A stretch of DNA of 64,000 nt, from NCBI RefSeq assembly GCF_026008495.1, contig NZ_BQUN01000040.1, positions 1-64,000 on the forward strand, read 5' to 3'. Made by a program: the position numbers and the translations under genes. Of the stretch, positions 26,401-35,287 are shown piece by piece (the first letter of the stretch is position 1; each line of letters starts with the position of its first letter). Under the pieces are notes generated by a model that was not told the origin of the DNA, searched no databases, and saw only the letters and a program-made list of their open reading frames with translations. This stretch comes from Streptomyces sp. A012304 (GTDB lineage: Bacteria > Actinomycetota > Actinomycetes > Streptomycetales > Streptomycetaceae).

Positions 26401-27882
26401 TCAGCTCCCCGTCGGCCGGACCAGCGCGGCGGCGGTGCGCAGCAGGATGCAGACGTCCTGCCACAGCGACCAGTCGTCGATATACGCGTTGTCGAACCGG
26501 GCGCGGTCCTCGATGGAGGTGTCGCCGCGCAGCCCGTGGATCTGGGCGAGCCCGGTGAGGCCGGTCCGCATGCGGTGGCGGGCGGCGTAACCGGGGTAGG
26601 TGCGGCTGAACACGGCTACGAAGTACGGCCGTTCGGGGCGCGGCCCGACCAGGGTCATATCGCCCCGGAAGACATTCCACAGCTGGGGCAGCTCGTCGAG
26701 CGAGGTGCGGCGCAGGAAGCGGCAGAAGCGGCTCATGTTCCGCTCGCCCGCCACGCTCCAGCGGGTCGCCGCCTCGTGCGGGTCGGCCGGGCGATGGGTG
26801 CGGAACTTGAGCAGCGTGAAGGGGCGGCCGTCCCTGCCGACGCGCTCCTGGCGGAAGACGACCTCGGGCCCGTCGCTGACCCGCAGCACGATCGCGCAGA
26901 CCAGCAGCACCGGGCCGGCGAGCAGGAGCAGGATCCCCGCGACAAGGACGTCGAGGGCCCGCTTGGCGGGGCTGTCGGGCCGTCGGCCAACCTCCAGGCG
27001 ACGGCAGCAGAAGCCCGCGATCCGCTCGCGCGGGAGGCGGCCGCGGGGCGTGTGACCGGCCTCCCCGTACGCCGTGCCCGCGTACCGGTCGTGCGTCGGT
27101 ACGCCCGCGTCGACCTCCCAGAGCACGCAGCCCGTCTCGGCCAACTTCCTCAGCAGCCGGTCGTGTTCGCCTGCGGGGCCCGCGATGAGCAGGGCCCGCA
27201 CGTTGTTCTGGATGACGGCCCGCTGTGCCTCCTCCTCCGTGCTGAGCACCGGTAGTCCCTCGCCGCCGGCCCGGCCGTCGGAGAGGACCCCGACGGGCCT
27301 GAGGCCGCACCCGGGGTGGCGCAGGAACGCGGCGGCCACCTGCTGGGCGGTGGCGGCCGGGCCGACGACGAGGGCCGCGGCGGGGTGGCGGGCCAGCGTC
27401 CGGCGGCGGTGCCAGTGCACCGCGCCGCGGCCCGCCCAACTCGCCGCCGACTGTAGAGCGCAGCCGGTCAGCAGCGTACGGGCGGACAGGACGTGTGCGG
27501 GGGAGAGCGCGCTGATCAGGGACGCGAGCACGCACCAGCTCACCGCGATCCGTGCGCAGACGGCGGGGAGTTCGTCCAGGACGGCGGGCGCGGCGGCGGG
27601 GCGGTACAGCCCCGCGCGGGCGTTCAGGCAGAGGACGGCGAGCAGCAGAGGCGCGGTCAGAAGGGGATGCGGGAGTGCGGGGGCGGCGGTGAGCGCGGCG
27701 GCCGCGTCCGCGGCGAGCAGGGACAGCCCGGTGGCGCGTCGCCTGGCGGCCCGCCGCCCTGCGGGGGGCCGCAAGCCGTCGGCGACGCCCCGCGGGTGGA
27801 TGACCGAGACGGGCAGGCTGCCCCGCTCTGCCGGGCGGCCTCCAGGACCTCCGAAGGGAGGGACGGTACGTTCGGCGGTCAC
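26401..27882 (-). CDS. Polyprenyl-phosphate sugar-1-phosphate transferase (priming glycosyltransferase, WcaJ/CpsE type)
   Basis: The 493-residue product has four N-terminal helices, a CoA-binding-like cytosolic domain (ALVVGPAATAQQVAAAFLRHP), a further helix (about 305-330) and the bacterial sugar transferase domain: FRQERVGRDGRPFTLLKFRT, RRTSLDELPQLWNV, GDMTLVGPRPERP, RTGLTGLAQI. It starts the repeat unit by transferring a sugar phosphate to undecaprenyl phosphate. GTG at 27882 overlaps the upstream glycosyltransferase stop (GTGA). Confidence 0.92.
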   Translation of the reverse strand: MTAERTVPPFGGPGGRPAERGSLPVSVIHPRGVADGLRPPAGRRAARRRATGLSLLAADAAAALTAAPALPHPLLTAPLLLAVLCLNARAGLYRPAAAPAVLDELPAVCARIAVSWCVLASLISALSPAHVLSARTLLTGCALQSAASWAGRGAVHWHRRRTLARHPAAALVVGPAATAQQVAAAFLRHPGCGLRPVGVLSDGRAGGEGLPVLSTEEEAQRAVIQNNVRALLIAGPAGEHDRLLRKLAETGCVLWEVDAGVPTHDRYAGTAYGEAGHTPRGRLPRERIAGFCCRRLEVGRRPDSPAKRALDVLVAGILLLLAGPVLLVCAIVLRVSDGPEVVFRQERVGRDGRPFTLLKFRTHRPADPHEAATRWSVAGERNMSRFCRFLRRTSLDELPQLWNVFRGDMTLVGPRPERPYFVAVFSRTYPGYAARHRMRTGLTGLAQIHGLRGDTSIEDRARFDNAYIDDWSLWQDVCILLRTAAALVRPTGS

Positions 27883-29093
27883 GAGCGGATCGACTCCCTG
27901 CACTCGGTGGGTTCCGCGCCGTGGGCCACCGTGCGCCGGACGCCGAGCAGTTCGCGGTAGAGGTCCGCGACCGCCTCGGCCGAGCGCCGCACGTCGTGCG
28001 CGGCCAATACGTGGCGGCGCCCCTGGTCTCCGAGCGACTCGCGCAGCAGCGGGTCGAGCAGCATCCTGGTGAGAGCGTCGGCCAGCGGGCCCGGTCGGCC
28101 CGCGGGCACCAGACAGTGCGCTCCGTGATCGGGCGGCAGGCTCTCGCGTGCTCCGGCCACGTCCGTGACGACAACGGGACGCCCGCACGCCATCGCCTCC
28201 AGCGGGGCGAGCGCCATACCTTCCCAACGGGACGGCAGTACCACTACGTCAGCGGCCTGGTACCAGGGGACGACATCGGCGACGGCCCCGGTGAACAGCA
28301 CGCCCTCGGGAGAGCGGTACCGTAGCGGCCCGTCCTGCGGCCCGTCCCCGACGAGCGCCAGCCGGGCTCCGGGCACCCGTCGCAACACCGAGGGCCACGC
28401 CTCGAGCAGCACGTCCTGCCCTTTCTGATGGCACAGCCGCCCCACGCAGACCACCAGCAAAGCGGCCGTATCAAGGTCGGCGAGCGGGGCCAGGGCCGCG
28501 CGTGCGGGGGCGGCGGTGGGGTGGAAACGGACCGGATCGATGCCGTTGGGGATCACCCGCCAGTGGGCACGCACTCCGGCGCGTTGGCCTCTCGCGCACT
28601 CAGCCTTGCTGACGCACACCACGCGGGTGGTCCAGCGCGCCGCCCACCGTTCCCACGCCGTGGCGACCGCCGCGGTGACCCCGCCGACCGCCTCGAACGA
28701 CCAGGCGTGCGGCTGGAAAACCGTCGGGATGCGTCCTTGTACGGTCAGCCGGGCGGCGAGCCCGGCCTTGGCACTGTGCGCGTGCACAACGTCGGGCCGG
28801 ACCGCCTTGACGACGTGCGCGAGCCGGCGCGTCTCACCGAGAAGCGACGGTCCCGGCGACCGTGTGGCGGGCCAGTGCCGTACATCCGCGCCGAGTTCCC
28901 GCAGCACCTGCCCCAGGCCGCTGTCGGGACACGCGACCGTGACGTCGAAACCGGCCACGTGCTGCATACGCACCAGTTCGGTGACCACGCGGGCGACGCC
29001 GCCGTCCACCGGCTGGGTGACGTGGAGGACGCGCGGCGCGGCCCCGCGTCGCGTCGCGTCGCGCGACGATCCGGAAAGCCGGCTGGTCATCAC
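27879..29093 (-). CDS. Glycosyltransferase family 4, first gene of the exopolysaccharide operon
   Basis: A 404-residue GT-B enzyme with VTQPVDGGVARVVTEL, HAHSAKAGLAARL, VIPNGIDPVRF, VGRLCHQKGQDVLLEAW and the donor-site region PSRWEGMALAPLEAMACGRPV. GTG 29093 is directly followed by ATG 29090; either may be used. All following genes to 19669 overlap or are spaced under 10 bases, so they form one transcript starting here. Confidence 0.88.
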   Translation of the reverse strand: MMTSRLSGSSRDATRRGAAPRVLHVTQPVDGGVARVVTELVRMQHVAGFDVTVACPDSGLGQVLRELGADVRHWPATRSPGPSLLGETRRLAHVVKAVRPDVVHAHSAKAGLAARLTVQGRIPTVFQPHAWSFEAVGGVTAAVATAWERWAARWTTRVVCVSKAECARGQRAGVRAHWRVIPNGIDPVRFHPTAAPARAALAPLADLDTAALLVVCVGRLCHQKGQDVLLEAWPSVLRRVPGARLALVGDGPQDGPLRYRSPEGVLFTGAVADVVPWYQAADVVVLPSRWEGMALAPLEAMACGRPVVVTDVAGARESLPPDHGAHCLVPAGRPGPLADALTRMLLDPLLRESLGDQGRRHVLAAHDVRRSAEAVADLYRELLGVRRTVAHGAEPTECRESIRS

Positions 29094-29635
29094 CGTGCGG
29101 GACGGCCTGGAGCGGGGCCGTCCTGGCCTGGCGGACCGCCAGACAGGAGGATCCCCCTGTATGCCGTGGTGGAAAAACCTCGGGAGTGACGCATGGCCGG
29201 CCTTGCTCCTTCACGGGATGCATCAGGTTGTCGGTTGGTTTGACACGTCACCCTATCCCGACATTAAGGGAATATCGGACAAGGTGAGCATGGGTGTTGA
29301 GGTGTCGTCACTTCGCATCAGGCGCACCTTCCGCGGCCGTGGTGAGTCCCGGTCGGGAACGCTTCCCCTGCTGCTTCTCCCGAAGGGTCCGCCCTGATGC
29401 CGCCGCGCCGTCGGGCTCCTTCGTCGGGCGGCCCTCCAGATGAGGGACACCTTCGTTCGGGTGATCTTCCGTGTGAGGCGCCGTAATTTTCCGCGTACGG
29501 GGTTTCAGCTCGGTCCGCGGCTCGTTGAAGGCGGTGAAGTGATTCCCCTGATGGCTTTCGAGTCGCCGCGGAGGGAATCGGCCCGTCGAACGCGTATCAC
29601 GTAGACCGCCCCTCAGGGCGAGGAGGAGGCAGGCA
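29094..29635. other. Divergent promoter region between exopolysaccharide and melanin operons
   Basis: 540 bases without a gene. A TTGACA at 29240-29245 with a weak ATTAAG about 17 bases on could be a plus-strand promoter, but this is not strong. The 3' end holds the leader of melC1 with AGGAGGAGGC at 29621-29630. No operator is recognised. Confidence 0.4.
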
Positions 29636-30238
29636 TTGCCGACCGGCAAACCACCGCAGCCACAAGCAGCGCGTCCCGCTGCACCCACGACGGCCACACC
29701 CGCGGTGGCCGGCTTCCCGGCTGGCTCCGCGCGCCCTGCAGCGAAGTCGCCCGCCGTCGACCCCACCGGAGCCAGGGAGCGACGCCGGGTGCTGCGGGGG
29801 CTGTTCGCAACTGCGTTCGCAGCGGCTCTCGCCCCGAGCCTGGTGGCTTCGGGTTCGGCCCCAAGTGCGTCGGGATCGGCGGGGAAGGCGCCGGGACCGG
29901 CGGGAGACGACGAACGGTTCGACGAGACGTATGGCGGGCACCGCATCGTCGGTGTCAGGTATGACGCCGGGGAGGACGGCCCGAGCGCGTGGCACGTCAC
30001 CGTGGAGGGGCGGCAACTGCATCTGATGCGCCGGGCGGACGGCAGCTGGATGAGCATGGTCGACCACTATCAGTCGTATGCGACCCCACTCGCCGCCACG
30101 CGCGCGGCCGTCGACGAGCTGGGCCCCGTCGCGAGGCTGGGTTCGCCGACTGACAGGAGCAGCCGCACGGAGAACGGTCGTGCGCCGAGTGGGGCGAGGA
30201 AAAGCGAGAGGGAGCATCGACACGATGTACACCCGTAA
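29636..30238 (+). CDS. melC1: Tyrosinase copper chaperone MelC1
   Basis: A 200-residue protein. The N-terminus contains a twin-arginine-like signal (RERRRVLRGLFATAFAAALAPSLVASG) preceded by an unusually long Pro/Ala-rich leader of about 45 residues. The mature part has the MelC1 core: DETYGGHRIVG, WHVTVEGRQLHLMRRADGSWMSMVDHYQSY and TPLAATRAAVDELG. MelC1 binds apotyrosinase, delivers copper and carries it through the Tat pathway. The TTG start at 29636 is supported by AGGAGGAGG. The C-terminal 40 residues run on beyond the usual end because the frame overlaps melC2. It is translationally coupled to melC2. Confidence 0.88.
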   Translation: MPTGKPPQPQAARPAAPTTATPAVAGFPAGSARPAAKSPAVDPTGARERRRVLRGLFATAFAAALAPSLVASGSAPSASGSAGKAPGPAGDDERFDETYGGHRIVGVRYDAGEDGPSAWHVTVEGRQLHLMRRADGSWMSMVDHYQSYATPLAATRAAVDELGPVARLGSPTDRSSRTENGRAPSGARKSEREHRHDVHP

Positions 30239-31088
30239 GGACGTCAGCACGCTCACGCCTTCCGAACGGCGCCGCTTCGTCAACGCGTTGCTGGAGGTCA
30301 AACGGCGGGGCGAGTACGACGAGTTCGTACGCACGCACATCGAGTACTACACCCCCGACGGCGAGCGCGGGCTGCGCGCAGCCCACATGGCACCTTCATT
30401 CCTGCCCTGGCACCGCAGGTTCCTGCTGGACCTGGAGAGCACGCTGCGCCGCGTGGACGAGTCGGTGACCCTGCCGTACTGGGACTGGACGCGCAACGGC
30501 ACGCCAACGGCCGTACCGTGGACCGATGACCTGCTCGGCGGCACCGGGCGGAGTTCCGACCGGCAGGTCATGACCGGCCCCTTCGCCTATCGCTACGGCC
30601 AGTGGACCATCAAAGAGTCAATCACCGACGCCGAGTACCTCATGCGTGACCTGGGCCGCTCCAGGGACCCGATCACGCTGCCCACGGCCGGGGATCTGGA
30701 GGAGGCCCTCGCCGATCCGGTCTACGACACGGCCCCCTGGAACTCCACGTCCACCAGAGGGTTCCGCAACAAGCTGGAGGGGTGGGGGTCGGGGCGCGGC
30801 GCCGTGTCGTGGCGCAACCACAACCGCGTCCACCGATGGGTCGGCGGCCACATGATGGGCGGCGCCTCCGTCAACGACCCCGTCTTCTGGATGCACCACG
30901 CCTTCGTCGACCTGGTGTGGTCCCGCTGGCAGCGGCGGCACCGGGACGCCCGCTATCTCCCCGCGGAGCAGCCGGCCGAGGGGGACGCCCAACGCGGCCA
31001 GGTCGTCGCGCGGCACGAGAGGATGCCGCCATGGGACGTCACCCCGGAGGAACTGGAAGACCACAGCCGGATCTATCGGTACCAGTAG
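30225..31088 (+). CDS. melC2: Tyrosinase MelC2
   Basis: A 287-residue type 3 copper enzyme that hydroxylates monophenols and oxidises diphenols to quinones, giving melanin. Copper A ligands are His38, His54 and His63 (THIEYY, AAHMAP, PWHRRF); copper B ligands His199 and His203 (HNRVH) and His225 (WMHHAF). The numbering of copper A equals that of other Streptomyces tyrosinases. There is no signal peptide; export depends on MelC1. ATG at 30225 has GAGAGGGA upstream and lies 14 bases inside melC1. An insert around residues 130-170 makes it slightly longer than the usual roughly 273. Confidence 0.93.
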   Translation: MYTRKDVSTLTPSERRRFVNALLEVKRRGEYDEFVRTHIEYYTPDGERGLRAAHMAPSFLPWHRRFLLDLESTLRRVDESVTLPYWDWTRNGTPTAVPWTDDLLGGTGRSSDRQVMTGPFAYRYGQWTIKESITDAEYLMRDLGRSRDPITLPTAGDLEEALADPVYDTAPWNSTSTRGFRNKLEGWGSGRGAVSWRNHNRVHRWVGGHMMGGASVNDPVFWMHHAFVDLVWSRWQRRHRDARYLPAEQPAEGDAQRGQVVARHERMPPWDVTPEELEDHSRIYRYQ

Positions 31089-31202
31089 CACGCACGGACC
31101 CCTGTGGGAGATCCAGTATGGGGAGCACCTCAAGTGGGTCGTGTGCCTTGACTCCCCTGCGGTCGTTGGGACGCCGGTCGTGGTCGGCTGCGTATGCCGC
31201 CC

Positions 31203-31490
31203 CTACCGGTGGGCCATGACGAATTCGGTGAGGGTCGCGATGGACTGCAGACTGTCCAGGCTCAGGTCCAGCGCGGCCACGTCGACGCCGAACCGGTCGT
31301 CGACCGCGCCCAGCAGGGTCACGCCGGCCAGCGAGGTGAGCCCGATCTCCGGACCGAACAGCTCGGTGTCCGCGGGCAGCTTCCCGACCACGGCGGCGTC
31401 CAGCCGCGCGGCCTCGGCGATCATCGAACGGAGCTCCCGTTCCACCGTTGCCCGGTCCTCGTGCGTGGAGTCGTGCGGGGCGTCCGTCAC
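31203..31490 (-). CDS. Acyl carrier protein
   Basis: The 95-residue carrier protein has Ser53 in IGLTSLAGV, the expected 4'-phosphopantetheine site (an L-T-S-L form of the usual D-S-L). GTG at 31490 overlaps the FkbH-like gene's stop as GTGA, so the two are produced together. With FkbH it should carry a glyceryl or similar C3 unit; no polyketide synthase or peptide synthetase is nearby. It would be activated by the phosphopantetheinyl transferase at 36069. Confidence 0.88.
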   Translation of the reverse strand: MTDAPHDSTHEDRATVERELRSMIAEAARLDAAVVGKLPADTELFGPEIGLTSLAGVTLLGAVDDRFGVDVAALDLSLDSLQSIATLTEFVMAHR

Positions 31491-32617
31491 GCGTCGTTGT
31501 CCTTTCGGTCGGAGACGTGCAGCCACAGGGGTGGCTTCGGCAACTCGCCGTGGAGTGAACGGCTGAGGACGGCTGTCTGTGCCGCGGGGCCGGTGTCGTC
31601 GCTGCGGCGCAGGCCCGCCTGGCGCAGCAGCATCCGCATCTCCAGGTTGGCGTCGGTCGGGCGCAGGGTCACCCGGAACTCCTCGGCGCCGGCCTCGCGG
31701 GACCGCTCCATCAGCCAGAAGAGGAAGGCCGCGGCGGCGCCCCGGCCGGCGACCCGGCAGGAGAGCGCGAGCAGCGGAACGGACCAGGTGCCCGGGACGC
31801 TCCGGTCGACCAGCGCGGCCCCGATGATCCCGTACTCGCCGAAACGGTCGGCCATCCGGGCGGTGTACAGCTCGTGCCCGTCCGAGGCGGCCAGCGCGCG
31901 CAGTCGCTCCGGGCTCAGGCCGGAGGAGTTCAGACGGTGGGTGCGGGCGGCGAGTTCCAGGGCGCGGGGGACCTCCTGCGGTCCGGCCGCGCCGACGGTG
32001 AGCCGCATCTCGCACCAGCGCAGGAACTCCTCCCGCGTGCCCTGGAAACGCTCGCCCTCGGCCCGGCGGGTCTCCTCGGTGCGGTAGCGGCGCACCCGTT
32101 CCCGCGACTCCGGGGTGACCTCCCGGCCCTCGAACGCCGCCAGCAGCGCGGGCACCTCCCGCGGGTCGAGCGTGCGCACGCCCGGCAGCAGGGCCTCCAC
32201 CTCGGCACGCTCGTACGGCGAGTCGTCGACCAGGAGCAGCGCCTCCACGGCGATCCCGAGGTCCTTGGCGATCCTGCGCAGGGACTCGCTCTTGTCCTGC
32301 CACGACACCTGCGGCGCGAGGAAGCGCTCGCGCAGCTCCGGTACGGCGTTCAGCCGGTCCAGGACCGCGGGGGCGCTGCGGCTCGCGAGGCTGCTGAGCA
32401 CACCGCGGGCCGCCAGCGCGTCGATCGCGGCCAGCATCTCGGTACGGGGGGTGGGCAGCTCGTCGGTGGGCGACTCCACCGCGATCTCGTCCCACAGCGT
32501 GCCGTCCAGGTCCCAGACGACGCACTTGATCCGGTCGGGCTCGTGGCCGGGCATCCCGGTCGCCCCGTTCGTCCCGGTCGCGGCGGTCGCGGCGGTTGGG
32601 TCGGTGGCTCCGGTCAT
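31487..32617 (-). CDS. FkbH-like HAD-IIIC phosphatase/glyceryl transferase
   Basis: A 376-residue protein. Residues 29-170 are a HAD domain with Asp36 and Asp38 in VVWDLDGTLWD. Residues 195-350 are the C-terminal GNAT-like half typical of FkbH, with RTHRLNSSG and SCRVAGRG (Cys287, the residue thought to hold the glyceryl thioester). FkbH enzymes take 1,3-bisphosphoglycerate, remove phosphate and load a glyceryl group on an ACP. All these residues are present. ATG 32617 overlaps the upstream fusion gene (ATGA), so loading enzyme, ACP and the polyamine-type fusion protein are one transcription unit. Confidence 0.87.
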   Translation of the reverse strand: MTGATDPTAATAATGTNGATGMPGHEPDRIKCVVWDLDGTLWDEIAVESPTDELPTPRTEMLAAIDALAARGVLSSLASRSAPAVLDRLNAVPELRERFLAPQVSWQDKSESLRRIAKDLGIAVEALLLVDDSPYERAEVEALLPGVRTLDPREVPALLAAFEGREVTPESRERVRRYRTEETRRAEGERFQGTREEFLRWCEMRLTVGAAGPQEVPRALELAARTHRLNSSGLSPERLRALAASDGHELYTARMADRFGEYGIIGAALVDRSVPGTWSVPLLALSCRVAGRGAAAAFLFWLMERSREAGAEEFRVTLRPTDANLEMRMLLRQAGLRRSDDTGPAAQTAVLSRSLHGELPKPPLWLHVSDRKDNDA

Positions 32618-34506
32618 CGGGTGCCCCCCTCCGGGAGGCGCAGCTTCATCGTCAGGGTGGCCGGGTCGAAGCCGAACTTGCGGTAGACCGTGCGCATCGG
32701 GACGTTGCCGACGTGAACGCGGCCGACCACCTCCGTGATGCCGTTCGCCAGACAGAACTCCAGGCCCGCGGTGAGGAGCAGCTCGGCGACATCGCTGCGG
32801 TTGTCCAGCTGGGCGACGGCGAGGGAGCGGAAGTTGGCGTAGCGGTCGCCCGTCATCTGGTTCTGGTTGATGCTCACCCAGAGCCAGCCGGCCGCCTCCT
32901 CACCCGGACGGTGGGCGACGATCATGCCCTCCTTCGACTTCTCCATGGCACGGCCCACCCGGGACGCGTGCCGGGCGGGGTCGTCGACGGCGTCCTCGCC
33001 GAAGGAGATGCGGGCGATCTCGGCCTCGAACTCGCCGATGGCCGTCAGGTCGCCTTCGTCGGCCTGGCGGGTGACGTAGGGCTGCGCCCGCCGCTCCAAA
33101 GCCGCCCGGTCGTCGGGGGTCGGGGGGTGCCAGCCGGGAGATGGAAGGGCCGGTGATGTGGCCGCGGTGGGGGTGGGGACCGGGGTGGCCGGGGCTGTGG
33201 TCGCGGGGGGCGAAGGGGGTGCCGCTGCCGGGGTGGTCGCCGAGGTGGCGGTGGGGTGGACGGGTGCCGGTGGGGTCGGAGAGGTGGCGGTGGGAGTGGT
33301 GGTCTGGGTCGGGGGTTCCTCCTCCGCGACCAGGCGGCCCGGGCGGAAGGGGCCCTTCCCGCAGTGGGGGCAGCCGTCGGCGCGCAGGGCGGCGACCGAG
33401 GCCCAGCGGGCGCCGGGGCCGACGCGGACCTGGGCGCCGCAGGCCACGCACTCGTACTCGCGCTGACGGGTGCGCTTGTCGCCGGTGTACAGGGGACCGC
33501 CGTAGTCGCCCTGCCGGGAGGCGGTCGAGCTGCTGGTGAGGAGGTGCTGGAAGAAGCCGACCCCGCCGAGGATGCCGCTGCCCTCGTACTCGTTGAAGTT
33601 GCGGATGTAGCCGTTGGTGACCAGGCCGAGGGCCATGATCTCCCGCTGGACCTCGAGCATCTCGTCGGGGCTCTTGCCGCCGAAGGAGAAGAAGACGCTG
33701 TGCGCCGGGCCGGGCCGCAGGCCCTCCACGGCGCGCGAGAGGAACAGCCGGGCGCCCTCGGGGGTGTAGGGCGGGTCGGTCATCGCCACGTCGAAGCCGT
33801 CGTGCAGTTCGGCGGGGAGCGGGTGGCGCAGGTCGTGCTCGACCGTCTCGACACGGGTGCCGAGGCCGGCCGACACCTTCTGGATGTAGCCGAGGATCTC
33901 GGGGGAGATGTCGACGACGGTCACCCGCTCGACGATCGGCGAGCCGAGCACGTCGCCCACGACGGCGACCGCGAGGGAGACGAGGTCGTCGTCACCGATC
34001 AGCAGCAGGGAGCCGCCCGGCAGCGCGCCCGACGCGAGGAGCGCCAGGACCCGGCGGACCTTGGTCTCGGGCGTGCAGTGGGACTGGTCGATCGACATGT
34101 CGGCGGCGGGCCCGGACTCCATGAGGGCACGCAGCCGCCGTACGGCCTCGTCCAGGACGTCGGGGATCACCAGCTCGCGGCCCTCGCAGGTGGTGCAGGT
34201 GGCGTCCAGCACGAGGTCCATGCCGAGCCGGGCGACGAGGTCCAGGCCGGCCGGGGTCAGCCGGGAGGGGCGCTCCTTGGTGACCAGGTCGCGGCGGCGC
34301 AGCTCGTTGCCCAGGGCGGCCACGATGGGGACGGGCAGGCCGGTGGCCCGGCTGAGGTCCTTCGTGGAGGCGGGGGCCAGGCGGCGCAGGGCACGCAGCA
34401 CGGAGCGCACTCCGGGCGGTCCCTCCTGGAGCCGGACGGCGTCCGCGACTTCCGTGAGCACTTGATCGACGGGGGTACTCCGGCGGTGTCGAGGCGCGTT
34501 TTTCAC
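32614..34506 (-). CDS. Branched-chain polyamine synthase (BpsA-like) - zinc ribbon - GNAT acyltransferase fusion
   Basis: A 630-residue protein not seen as a standard enzyme. Residues 15-100 are a winged-helix-like domain, followed by a CTTC pair (104-107). Residues 140-325 match the N4-bis(aminopropyl)spermidine synthase family: GDDDL (171-175) and the catalytic-type TDPPYTPEG (243-251), with YEGSGILGGVGFFQHLL at the end. Residues 353-382 are a CxxC...CxxC zinc ribbon. A Pro/Thr linker (395-465) leads to a GNAT domain (470-625: FRSLAVAQLDNRSDVAELLLTAG, GNVPMRTVYRKFGF). The family transfers aminopropyl groups from decarboxylated AdoMet to an amine; the GNAT domain would then N-acylate the product. 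GTG at 34506 has GGAG upstream; it is first in a three-gene operon and divergent from the speD-like gene. Confidence 0.85.
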   Translation of the reverse strand: MKNAPRHRRSTPVDQVLTEVADAVRLQEGPPGVRSVLRALRRLAPASTKDLSRATGLPVPIVAALGNELRRRDLVTKERPSRLTPAGLDLVARLGMDLVLDATCTTCEGRELVIPDVLDEAVRRLRALMESGPAADMSIDQSHCTPETKVRRVLALLASGALPGGSLLLIGDDDLVSLAVAVVGDVLGSPIVERVTVVDISPEILGYIQKVSAGLGTRVETVEHDLRHPLPAELHDGFDVAMTDPPYTPEGARLFLSRAVEGLRPGPAHSVFFSFGGKSPDEMLEVQREIMALGLVTNGYIRNFNEYEGSGILGGVGFFQHLLTSSSTASRQGDYGGPLYTGDKRTRQREYECVACGAQVRVGPGARWASVAALRADGCPHCGKGPFRPGRLVAEEEPPTQTTTPTATSPTPPAPVHPTATSATTPAAAPPSPPATTAPATPVPTPTAATSPALPSPGWHPPTPDDRAALERRAQPYVTRQADEGDLTAIGEFEAEIARISFGEDAVDDPARHASRVGRAMEKSKEGMIVAHRPGEEAAGWLWVSINQNQMTGDRYANFRSLAVAQLDNRSDVAELLLTAGLEFCLANGITEVVGRVHVGNVPMRTVYRKFGFDPATLTMKLRLPEGGTR

Positions 34507-34872
34507 AATGCTGCTCCGGGCGGGCTGTTGGAATCCAGGAGTATCGAGTATACGGGCTGGTCGGGCCGCGATCGGACCCGCGGCGGTTCCGGCAAATGCG
34601 AAAACGAAAAGCGCGGCCGGAACTTCCTTTTCCGGAATGAGGCACACGCAAATAATCAAGCCACTGTTCCGGATAATTCAAAGGGGTGGGGAGAATCACC
34701 CCCGGGTCCCCTTGACGGCGTACGGGCGCGCGCCCCGGAGGTGCCCGGATGCTACGCTGGAGGCCGCCGAGCGCCGGATATCGGCCTCGCGTCCTTCCGC
34801 TTCAGCCGTACGGACCAGCACAGATCTATGCGAAAGGAGACGGGGGCAGCGGCTCGCGACCCCCGGTTCCCC
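34507..34872. other. Divergent promoter region of the polyamine-like locus
   Basis: About 365 bases separate the fusion gene (-) from the speD-like gene (+) and are visibly more AT-rich at 34600-34690 than neighbouring DNA. No clear operator or riboswitch is recognised. AAAGGAGACGGGGG at 34832-34845 looks like a ribosome site but is 27 bases before the chosen ATG. Confidence 0.4.
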
Positions 34873-35253
34873 ATGACCAACTCCTCCGACCTCGCCACCG
34901 AGGGTATAAACGTCGACGATTTGTGCTCCTACGCCGTCGACGTATGGGTGAGCGACCACAGCATCCTCACCGACGAACAGCGCCTTCTCCAGGTGCTGCG
35001 CCAGGCCGCCGAAAAGGGAAACGCCCAGGTCCTGGGTGAGGCCTCACACGTTTTCCCCAATGGTGCCGTCACCGCCATTCTGCTGCTTTCCGCATCCCAC
35101 CTGAGCATTCACACCTGGCCGGAATTCAGCCTCGCCAACGTGGATCTGCTCGCCTACGGCCGACTGAACGGCGAGCGGATGATGCAGAGCGTGGAACTCG
35201 CCCTGTCGCCGACGAAAATCAACGTGACGCGCATGCTGCGCGCGGTTCACTAG
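34873..35253 (+). CDS. SpeD-like pyruvoyl-dependent decarboxylase with altered catalytic residues
   Basis: A 126-residue homologue of the class of S-adenosylmethionine decarboxylase proenzymes. The self-cleavage region is SASHLSIHTWPE: Ser75 would become the pyruvoyl group and His80 is kept. The Glu that normally precedes this Ser is Ala74, and the catalytic Cys found 20 residues after the Ser (TCG in typical enzymes) is Tyr95 (LLAYG). The enzyme may still self-process but act differently or on another amino acid; SpeD relatives that became arginine or ornithine decarboxylases are known. An in-frame ATG at 34828 would add 15 residues; no good ribosome site decides. It stands divergent from the BpsA-like fusion, its probable partner. 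Confidence 0.82.
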   Translation: MTNSSDLATEGINVDDLCSYAVDVWVSDHSILTDEQRLLQVLRQAAEKGNAQVLGEASHVFPNGAVTAILLLSASHLSIHTWPEFSLANVDLLAYGRLNGERMMQSVELALSPTKINVTRMLRAVH

Positions 35254-35287
35254 CCTCCCGCGTGGTTCCGCCCGCACCGCATTCGTA

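Noticed and set aside
23429..28174. Single 1581-codon frame on the minus strand
   Set aside because: Only the last 549 codons are the flippase; the rest is the wrong frame of the ligase and priming-transferase genes, kept open by high GC.
29240..29268. Sigma-70 type promoter TTGACA...ATTAAG for melC
   Set aside because: The -10 match is weak and it lies almost 400 bases before the gene; not strong enough to annotate.
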